Positions 6,293-11,661 of a stretch of DNA of 11,661 nucleotides are shown piece after piece. How positions within the stretch are numbered: the stretch's first letter is position 1; each line of letters opens with the position of its first letter. The stretch is taken from contig UROZ01000057.1 in assembly GCA_900549655.1 (NCBI GenBank), forward strand, positions 1-11,661, read 5' to 3'. The notes beneath the pieces are model-generated. The model saw nothing but the letters and a program-made list of their open reading frames with translations, had not been told where the DNA came from and made no database searches. The position numbers were made by a program, and so were the translations under genes. The stretch is from an uncultured Collinsella sp. (lineage in GTDB: Bacteria > Actinomycetota > Coriobacteriia > Coriobacteriales > Coriobacteriaceae).

Positions 6293-7642
6293 CTACTCCA
6301 CAACATGGCCGATAAGCTCATAGCAGAAGCTATCGGTAAACTCGACAGTCAGAATATCGCCCACGGACGCCTCGCTGGCGTCCAAGTGCACCGCACCATC
6401 GGAATCGGGCGCCTGGAACCAGGCATGGCCGATCAGCTCGGCGCCATCCTCGGTCTCTTCGATACCGTCGACGATCACCTGGGCGCGCTCGCCCACATGT
6501 GCGGCGGTAGCGGCAAAACCGAGCGACTCGGCCAGATCCATGGCCTCCTGGGCGCGCTCAAGCTTGACCTCCTCATCGACCTGGCCCTCCATCTTGGCGG
6601 CCAGGCTACCTTCCTCACGCGAGTAGGCAAAGACGCTTGTGTAGTCAAAGCCGACGGTGTCCATAAAGTCGATAAGGTCGCGGAACTCGTCGTCGGTCTC
6701 GGTCGGGAAGCCGACCATGGCCGTGGAACGGATCACGATGCCGGGGATACGCTCACGAAGGTCGCGGAACAGATCCTCGAGCTCCTGGCGCGAACCGGAG
6801 CGACGCATGGCCTTGAGGATGCGAGCGTCGCAGTGCTGCACGGGGATATCGATATAGGGCAGCACCTCGGGCGTATCACGAATGGTCTCAATGAGCTCGT
6901 CAGTCATGCCCTCGGGCTGCAAGTAGAGCACACGGACCCAGACGTTGTGCGGGCGCACGGCCTCGGCGACGGCACACAGCAGCTGCGCCAGATTGCGCGG
7001 CGAGCCCTCGGCGACGTCCTCGTCGGCAAAGTCGGTACCCCAGATGCCCGTGTCCTGGCCGATCAGCACGATCTCGCGCACACCGCCGGCAACCAGGTCG
7101 CGCACCTCGGAGATAATGCTCTCGGCATTGCGCGAATGATAGCGACCGCGAATGTAGGGGATCATGCAGAAACTGCAAAAACGATTGCAGCCATCGGAGA
7201 TCTTGACGTAGGCGACAGCACCCTCGACAGTGCGCTTGACCTGCGGAATATAGGCTGCGATCTCACGCTCGACACCCAGTACGCCATCGATGACCGCCAC
7301 GATGCCGTCCTCCTCGTCGGCCTTCACAAAGGCAGCGACCTCGGGCAACTCGTCAGGCAGGTCGTCGCCATAGCGCGACGGCACGCAGCCGCACATGACG
7401 ATGGGGCAAGAACGAACGCCGTCCTGAACCTCGTTGGCGAGCTCGAGCGTGGTCTCGATGCTCTCGGACGTTGCGGAGGCGAGGAACGAGCAAGTATTGA
7501 CGATGGCGATATCGGCATCCTGCGGGTCGAATGCCTCCTCGTAGCCTGCGGCGGTCAAAAGAGAACGCATGCGGTCGGTGTCAACCTCGTTCTTAGCGCA
7601 CCCGAGGGTGATGTAGAGCACGGAGCCCAACGGTGTATCCAT
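6293..7642 (-). CDS. rimO: Ribosomal protein S12 methylthiotransferase RimO
   Basis: RimO is a radical-SAM enzyme that adds a methylthio group to a conserved aspartate of ribosomal protein S12. The 449-residue protein has the N-terminal MTTase domain with cluster cysteines C15 (L-G-C-A-K-N-E-V-D), C51 (N-T-C-S-F) and C86 (G-C-V-P-S-R). The radical-SAM motif C152-x3-C156-x2-C159 follows, and a C-terminal TRAM region (about 380-449) ends the protein. L-G-C-A-K-N-x-V-D and the short loop in G-C-x-x-x-R-Y favour RimO over the tRNA enzyme MiaB. The yajQ stop is in the same frame nine codons upstream, so the start must lie after it. AAAGGA sits about 12 nt from the ATG, slightly far. The next gene, pgsA, begins 9 nt after the stop. 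Confidence 0.95.
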   Translation of the reverse strand: MDTPLGSVLYITLGCAKNEVDTDRMRSLLTAAGYEEAFDPQDADIAIVNTCSFLASATSESIETTLELANEVQDGVRSCPIVMCGCVPSRYGDDLPDELPEVAAFVKADEEDGIVAVIDGVLGVEREIAAYIPQVKRTVEGAVAYVKISDGCNRFCSFCMIPYIRGRYHSRNAESIISEVRDLVAGGVREIVLIGQDTGIWGTDFADEDVAEGSPRNLAQLLCAVAEAVRPHNVWVRVLYLQPEGMTDELIETIRDTPEVLPYIDIPVQHCDARILKAMRRSGSRQELEDLFRDLRERIPGIVIRSTAMVGFPTETDDEFRDLIDFMDTVGFDYTSVFAYSREEGSLAAKMEGQVDEEVKLERAQEAMDLAESLGFAATAAHVGERAQVIVDGIEETEDGAELIGHAWFQAPDSDGAVHLDASEASVGDILTVEFTDSFCYELIGHVVE

Positions 7643-7669
7643 GTTGGAGAGCGGTCCTTTCGATTGATA

Positions 7670-8167
7670 TTAGCGGTAGTTGGTGAACTGCAGCGGCTGG
7701 CCGTAGTCCTGGTCGCGCAGGAACTGAATCACGGTCTGCAACGCGTCCTTCGAAGCAGAGGAAACACGCAGTTTGTCGGCCTCGATGGTCACCTTGACCT
7801 TGAGCTTTTGATCCTTGATGTCCTTGTTGATCTTCTTGGCGGTCGCCTGGTCGATACCCTCGACGATATGGCCGAGCACGCGCACGGTGCCACCCGATGC
7901 CGCCTGCGGAGCATCCCACGAGACAGCCTTGAGGTCGATGCCGCGCTTGATGAGCTTGGAGCTCAGCACGTCGACAATCTGTTTGGAGACAAAGTCGGCC
8001 GGGGCGTTGATCGTAAAGAGCTTGTCGCCCTTCGAAAGCTCGATCGTGGCGCCGGAATCCTTAAGGTCATAGCGCTGGGAAATCTCGCGCGTGGTCTGCT
8101 GGAAGGCGTTGTCGACCTCTTGCATGTTGACCTCGGACACGACGTCGAAGCTGGAATCTTTAGCCAT
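7670..8167 (-). CDS. yajQ: YajQ-family nucleotide-binding protein
   Basis: YajQ-family proteins fold as two ferredoxin-like halves and bind nucleotides; a Xanthomonas member binds cyclic di-GMP and acts as an effector. The 165-residue length is standard. The N terminus S-F-D-V-V-S-E-V-N-x-Q-E-V-D-N-A, the stretch R-Y-D-L-K-D-S-G-A-T-I-E-L, and the C terminus I-Q-F-L-R-D-Q-D-Y-G-x-P-L-Q-F-x-N-Y-R are family hallmarks. Minus-strand AAAGGA (8174-8179) lies 6 nt before the ATG. It is the third gene of the ftsK operon, 26 nt after the rodZ-like gene and 27 nt before rimO. No cyclic di-GMP synthase or phosphodiesterase is in view, so the ligand here is unknown. Confidence 0.94.
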   Translation of the reverse strand: MAKDSSFDVVSEVNMQEVDNAFQQTTREISQRYDLKDSGATIELSKGDKLFTINAPADFVSKQIVDVLSSKLIKRGIDLKAVSWDAPQAASGGTVRVLGHIVEGIDQATAKKINKDIKDQKLKVKVTIEADKLRVSSASKDALQTVIQFLRDQDYGQPLQFTNYR

Positions 8168-8193
8168 GATGTTTCCTTTCGCGTACGAGCGGC

Positions 8194-9705
8194 CTAGTAG
8201 CTATCGTACGAATTGTCGGTAGAATCGGTGGGTGTCTGACCGTCAGTTGCGGTATCGGCGCCATCCGTGGACTGGGCATCGGTACCGTCGGTGGCATCGG
8301 TACCATCGGTGGTGTCGGTACCATCAGAACTTTCACCATTCTCGGAATCAGACGTCTCCTTCTTGGGAACGGTGATCGTCACACGCGCCACGCCCGAGGT
8401 CTTGGTATCGTAACGAACCTTTTCACCGTTCTTGGTAACGGTGACATCGGAAGGCTTGGACGTGGTGATCTCGATCGAAGACTCGGGCGTGTACTCCTGC
8501 TCAAAGGGGCCAGTCGCCTGGGCGCCATAGACCGACTTGCCGTCAACCTTGACCTCAATCCACGCGGTCTTTCCCTTGGCAACGGAGACTTTGACCTTCG
8601 TGACCTCGTTCTCTTCCTTCTTGGCCGTCGTCTTGGTAGCGTCCGAATCAGTCGCCTCATCCGTCGCCTCATCGGTGTCATCGTCCTCGTCGACCGTTTC
8701 GGTCTTCTTAGAAGACTTCTTGGTCGTCATCTTGGTAGCAGTGGGCGTCTCGGGCGTGTTCTCGGGCGCCGAAGATGCGCAGCCACGTAGAAGCACCACG
8801 ATGAGCACAATCAACAGCAGCGCAACGGCACCGATGCCGGCGTAGACGATACGCGGATCGAGCCCGTTGTTTTGAGGAGTACGTGATCCGCCGCGTCCAC
8901 GATTGGAACTGCTGCGGCCGCCTCCCTGAGGCATACGACCACGATTGCTATCGGAACGGCCGCGATAGCCACCCTGGCCCTGAAGGCTGCGCTGACCCGA
9001 GCGGGGCGCAAGTTCACCGCGGCCTTGATAGCCACGCTGGCCCGAACGCGGAGCCGAAGAGCGCTGGCCATACGGCTGTGATTGAGAGCGAAAACGCGGC
9101 GTCACCTGCGTGGTATCGGCATCCGCATAGCCACCACGAGAGCGACCAGAAGAGACCCCACGGTAACCGCGATCGGAATAGCCGCCGTCGCCGTAGCCGG
9201 CACGAGGGTCACGCGCCACGCCTCGGGCAGCGGGAAGTGCACGGTCCTCGGGCATCGGCGTACTGCGGAACCGGTCACGCTGTGAGCGAATCTCCTCGCC
9301 CGAACCCGTCTCGGTAATATAACCGGCCTGCTGAGGACGCTGTCCATAACGCGTCGAACGACCGCCCTGAACCATCAGGAAGCGCCCGTTATCGACCGAG
9401 GAACGCGAATTGACGTAGCCAGCGGCGTCCTGAAAACGACCGCCCTGCTGCGACGTCTCGCGCTCATATGCCATCAGATCGTCAAAGTAGGCATTGACGA
9501 CCTCGCGCGGATTGAGGCCCAAAAAGCGAGCATAGCTCGAAATCATGCCCTGCGCATAGCCGCGCGGCGGCATCGAAGCAAAGTTACCGGTCTCGAAAAA
9601 CTCGATGATCTGCGGCCTGATTTTGATGGTGTTGGCGACTTGCTGAATGGAAAGGCCCATTCGGCGACGCTGCTCGAGCAGCATGTCACCAAAGCGTGCA
9701 GCCAT
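8194..9705 (-). CDS. RodZ-like helix-turn-helix membrane protein with RGG-rich and Asp/Thr-rich regions
   Basis: The 503-residue protein has the RodZ/YmfM layout. A cytoplasmic Xre-type helix-turn-helix domain (1 to about 75; LSIQQVANTIKI and P-P-R-G-Y-A-Q-G) is followed by a long disordered linker rich in R, G, Q and S (about 150-280). A single membrane helix spans about 286-307, then comes a T/K/E/D linker, a beta-rich extracytoplasmic domain resembling DUF4115 (about 370-450), and a tail of D-G-T-D repeats. RodZ links MreB filaments to the envelope in rod-shaped bacteria; whether this one does so is inference. The gene overlaps ftsK by one base (TGATG), and its Shine-Dalgarno GGAGGA is formed by the last FtsK codons. 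The position between ftsK and pgsA matches ymfM in Bacillus. It is much longer than typical RodZ (about 300) because of the linkers. Confidence 0.88.
   Translation of the reverse strand: MAARFGDMLLEQRRRMGLSIQQVANTIKIRPQIIEFFETGNFASMPPRGYAQGMISSYARFLGLNPREVVNAYFDDLMAYERETSQQGGRFQDAAGYVNSRSSVDNGRFLMVQGGRSTRYGQRPQQAGYITETGSGEEIRSQRDRFRSTPMPEDRALPAARGVARDPRAGYGDGGYSDRGYRGVSSGRSRGGYADADTTQVTPRFRSQSQPYGQRSSAPRSGQRGYQGRGELAPRSGQRSLQGQGGYRGRSDSNRGRMPQGGGRSSSNRGRGGSRTPQNNGLDPRIVYAGIGAVALLLIVLIVVLLRGCASSAPENTPETPTATKMTTKKSSKKTETVDEDDDTDEATDEATDSDATKTTAKKEENEVTKVKVSVAKGKTAWIEVKVDGKSVYGAQATGPFEQEYTPESSIEITTSKPSDVTVTKNGEKVRYDTKTSGVARVTITVPKKETSDSENGESSDGTDTTDGTDATDGTDAQSTDGADTATDGQTPTDSTDNSYDSY
8965..9054 (-). 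repeat. Tandem 15-residue repeat in the RodZ-like linker
   Basis: Residues 218-232 begin APRSGQRGYQGRG and residues 233-247 begin APRSGQRSLQGQG. The two 45-nt units are directly adjacent, and several shared codons differ only at synonymous positions (CCG/CCC, CGT/CGC, GGC/GGT), so the duplication is not recent or the sequence is under selection. It lies inside the arginine/glycine-rich linker. Confidence 0.75.
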
Positions 9706-11661
9706 CAGAATCCTCCAAACTCACGATCTTCACGTGCCATCTCGGCGTCGACAGATTCCAGCGCGGCAAGTCCCTCCTCGTCCAGCAGGACCTCGCGCGG
9801 CTTGGAACCGTCGGGCGGACCGACGACACCCTTTTCTTCCAGCATGTCCATAATACGCCCGGCGCGCGCATAGCCAACCTTCAGACGACGTTGCAGGCCA
9901 GATGTGGAGCCAAGCTGCGATTCCACCACAATATGGGCGGCTTCCCAAATGAGCGGATCATCGTCTTGCGGCTCGGCGACTCCGGTGCGGACAATGCCGC
10001 CGCCACCCGCCATGGACATGGAAGCGGGCGCCACGGCAGACAGGATCTCCTCGTGGTAGTCGGGCTCGCTCTGCGACTTGACGAACTCGACAATCTCGTT
10101 GATTTCGTCATCCGAGACAAAGCAGCCCTGGATACGGCGAGGCTTACCCCAGTCGACCTTTGAGAACAGCATGTCGCCCAAACCAGTGAGCTTTTCGGCG
10201 CCCATCTGATCAATGATGACGCGCGAGTCGATACCCGTGGCGACGTTAAAGGCGATGCGGTTGGTGATGTTAGCCTTGATAAGGCCCGTCACCACGTTGG
10301 AGCTCGGGCGCTGCGTGGCCACGATAAGGTGGATACCGGCGGCACGGCCCAGCTGAGCAATACGCACGATCGAGGCCTCGACATCCTTACCGGCGACCAT
10401 CATCAGGTCCGAGAGCTCGTCGATGATGATGACCAGGTAGGGCATCTTTTGCGGCGGGTTATCGTAATGCTCAAACTCGCCGGCGGCCTGCTTTTCGTTG
10501 TAGGTCGAGATCTTACGCACGTTGAGACGCTCGAAGACCTTCAGGCGACGCTCCATCTCGGACACGGCCCATTGCAGAGCGCTCGCGGCCTGCTTGGGCT
10601 CGGTCACTACAGGCACGTAAAGATGCGGCAGACCGTTATAGCCCGCAAGCTCGACGCGCTTGGGGTCGACCATGATCAGGCGAACGTCCTCGGGAAGGGC
10701 GCGCATGAGCAAGGTCGTGATGATGGAGTTGATCATGACCGACTTACCGGAACCCGTGGTACCGGCGATCAGCAGGTGGGGCATCTTGGCAAGGTCGGCG
10801 ACGACCGGCGTACCCTCGGCATCTCGACCGATGGCGAGCTCGAGCGGACCGCCCTTCACATAGGGAAGCACGTCGCCCAGGTTGACGTTCTGGCGCTTGC
10901 GATTGGGGATCTCGATACCCACAAGCGAGGTGCCGGGGATCGGGGCAAAGATACGCACGGACTGGGCAGCAAGCGATAGCGCGATATCGTCCTCGAGGCT
11001 CGAAATCTTGCTCACGCGCTCGCCCTCGCCAGGTTGCAGCTTAAAGGTCGTCACCGTGGGGCCGGCGATCCAGCCGACCACGCGGGCACTGCGGCCAAAC
11101 TCAAGCAAGGTGGATTGCAGTGACTCAGCGGTCTGCTCCAGCTCCTTGTCCGAAGACGCGGCGGAAGCCGACTGCGGGTTGGCATGCAGGATTTCGAGCG
11201 GCGGAAGCTTGAGGCCGTCCTCTTCTTCGCCTTCATTATCTGCGGTGCCGCCGTCCGCTCCACCATCGCTAGCCGCAGCCGATTCGACAGCACTCAAGGC
11301 AGGCGCATCGGCAACCTTGGGATGCTTCAAGAAGTCGGGGATCTGAGGTGCTGCCGAGACAGGATTCACGGCAAACGGCGGCTCGGACTCGTCGATCTTA
11401 TCGGGGTCGTCTTCCATCGAAAGCTGACCGGTTACCTGGTCGCGCTTTGCATGGCGACGCGGCAGCAAAGTTGTCTTTGCGGTCTCAATCGGAGCCTCGT
11501 CGTCCTCGTCATCGCCCTCGGTGAGCTCAATCTCGCTCTCGGACCAAGACGGGTCGGGCTCACTCGTATTGAGTTTGGGCGCAGCCTTGCCCTTCTTGGC
11601 ATGGCGGCGCGGCAACAGCGTCGTCTTAGCGCGCTCAGCTTCCACGGCATCGGACACGTCG
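9705..11661 (-). CDS. ftsK: DNA translocase FtsK/SpoIIIE (5' end outside the window)
   Basis: FtsK is the septal DNA pump that clears and sorts chromosome termini during division. Residue numbers below count from the GTG at 11657. The frame is open to the window edge (an Asp codon precedes that GTG), so the usual N-terminal membrane domain is missing only because the window ends. Visible parts are an acidic disordered linker (1 to about 150) with a duplicated basic motif, then the motor: Walker A G-T-T-G-S-G-K-S near 300, M-V-D-P-K-R-V-E-L, Walker B V-I-I-I-D-E near 410, and Q-L-G-R-A-A-G-I-H with A-T-Q-R-P-S-S. A C-terminal gamma winged-helix domain (about 575-645; ARAGRIMDMLEEKGVVGP) reads chromosome polarity sequences. 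The gene heads the visible operon. Its last codons provide the ribosome binding site of the next gene. Confidence 0.97.
   Translation of the reverse strand, partial: DVSDAVEAERAKTTLLPRRHAKKGKAAPKLNTSEPDPSWSESEIELTEGDDEDDEAPIETAKTTLLPRRHAKRDQVTGQLSMEDDPDKIDESEPPFAVNPVSAAPQIPDFLKHPKVADAPALSAVESAAASDGGADGGTADNEGEEEDGLKLPPLEILHANPQSASAASSDKELEQTAESLQSTLLEFGRSARVVGWIAGPTVTTFKLQPGEGERVSKISSLEDDIALSLAAQSVRIFAPIPGTSLVGIEIPNRKRQNVNLGDVLPYVKGGPLELAIGRDAEGTPVVADLAKMPHLLIAGTTGSGKSVMINSIITTLLMRALPEDVRLIMVDPKRVELAGYNGLPHLYVPVVTEPKQAASALQWAVSEMERRLKVFERLNVRKISTYNEKQAAGEFEHYDNPPQKMPYLVIIIDELSDLMMVAGKDVEASIVRIAQLGRAAGIHLIVATQRPSSNVVTGLIKANITNRIAFNVATGIDSRVIIDQMGAEKLTGLGDMLFSKVDWGKPRRIQGCFVSDDEINEIVEFVKSQSEPDYHEEILSAVAPASMSMAGGGGIVRTGVAEPQDDDPLIWEAAHIVVESQLGSTSGLQRRLKVGYARAGRIMDMLEEKGVVGPPDGSKPREVLLDEEGLAALESVDAEMAREDREFGGF
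9711..9716 (-). promoter_or_regulatory. Ribosome binding site of the rodZ-like gene inside ftsK
   Basis: Minus-strand GGAGGA, encoding Gly-Gly of the FtsK terminus, lies 5 nt before the ATG at 9705. The ftsK stop and this start overlap as TGATG, a typical translational-coupling junction. Confidence 0.8.
11445..11480 (-). repeat. Second copy of the AKTTLLPRRHAK motif in the FtsK linker
   Basis: Residues 60-71, counted from the GTG at 11657, repeat residues 10-21 exactly at the protein level. Seven of the twelve codons differ between the copies and all differences are synonymous. The motif is basic within an acidic, probably disordered linker. Confidence 0.85.
11595..11630 (-). repeat. First copy of the AKTTLLPRRHAK motif in the FtsK linker
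   Basis: Residues 10-21 of the visible FtsK segment. A glutamate two residues before the motif is shared by both copies, while the sequences beyond are unlike each other, so the conserved unit is about 14 residues with a 50-residue spacing. Further copies may exist upstream of the window edge. Confidence 0.85.

Noticed and set aside
6170..8197. A 675-codon open frame on the plus strand
   Set aside because: It is antisense to the start of pgsA, rimO and yajQ, all of which have clear family motifs. It is a shadow of codon bias rather than a gene.
11655..11657. GTG at 11657 as a true ftsK start
   Set aside because: The frame continues to the window edge, there is no membrane domain after it, and FtsK normally has one, so the gene is simply cut by the window.

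Overview
This 11.7-kb window is a housekeeping segment of a high-GC Gram-positive chromosome. Every gene I can support lies on the minus strand, so transcription runs from the right end to the left. The gene order ftsK - rodZ-like - (yajQ - rimO) - pgsA - cinA - recA - recX - rny is the conserved Gram-positive division / phospholipid / recombination neighbourhood. Protein style, with acidic and low-complexity tails and frequent GTG starts, suggests an actinobacterium of the Coriobacteriia, probably Collinsella or a close relative. That placement is inference; no rRNA gene is present to confirm it.

Layout in transcription order: (1) 11661-5102, a compact operon of ftsK (its 5' end lies outside the window), a RodZ-like helix-turn-helix membrane protein, yajQ, rimO, pgsA and a stand-alone CinA C-terminal amidohydrolase. 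Junctions run from a 1-nt overlap to 27 nt, and a GC-rich hairpin terminator follows cinA. (2) 5070-4845, a regulatory gap with an 11-bp direct-repeat array and a well-formed recA promoter whose 17-bp spacer contains a perfect palindromic LexA (SOS) box. (3) recA-recX, 11 nt apart. (4) 2991-2724, a gap with a sigma70-type promoter and a leader of about 160 nt containing hairpins. (5) rny (RNase Y), followed after one nucleotide by an uncharacterised GHKL-type ATPase. (6) 85-1, a short gap with a probable promoter and the first codons of another minus-strand gene.

The genes link cell division and chromosome segregation (FtsK), shape or envelope (RodZ-like), phospholipid synthesis (PgsA), ribosome modification (RimO), NMN salvage (CinA/PncC), recombination and the SOS response (RecA, RecX), and mRNA decay (RNase Y). 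The points most worth a second look are: a shared motif of about 24 nt placed in the promoter spacers of both rny and the next gene at the left edge; the GHKL ATPase apparently translationally coupled to rny; a duplicated, codon-diverged but protein-identical basic motif in the FtsK linker; and an RGG-rich disordered region in the RodZ-like protein. No mobile element, CRISPR array, tRNA or rRNA was seen.
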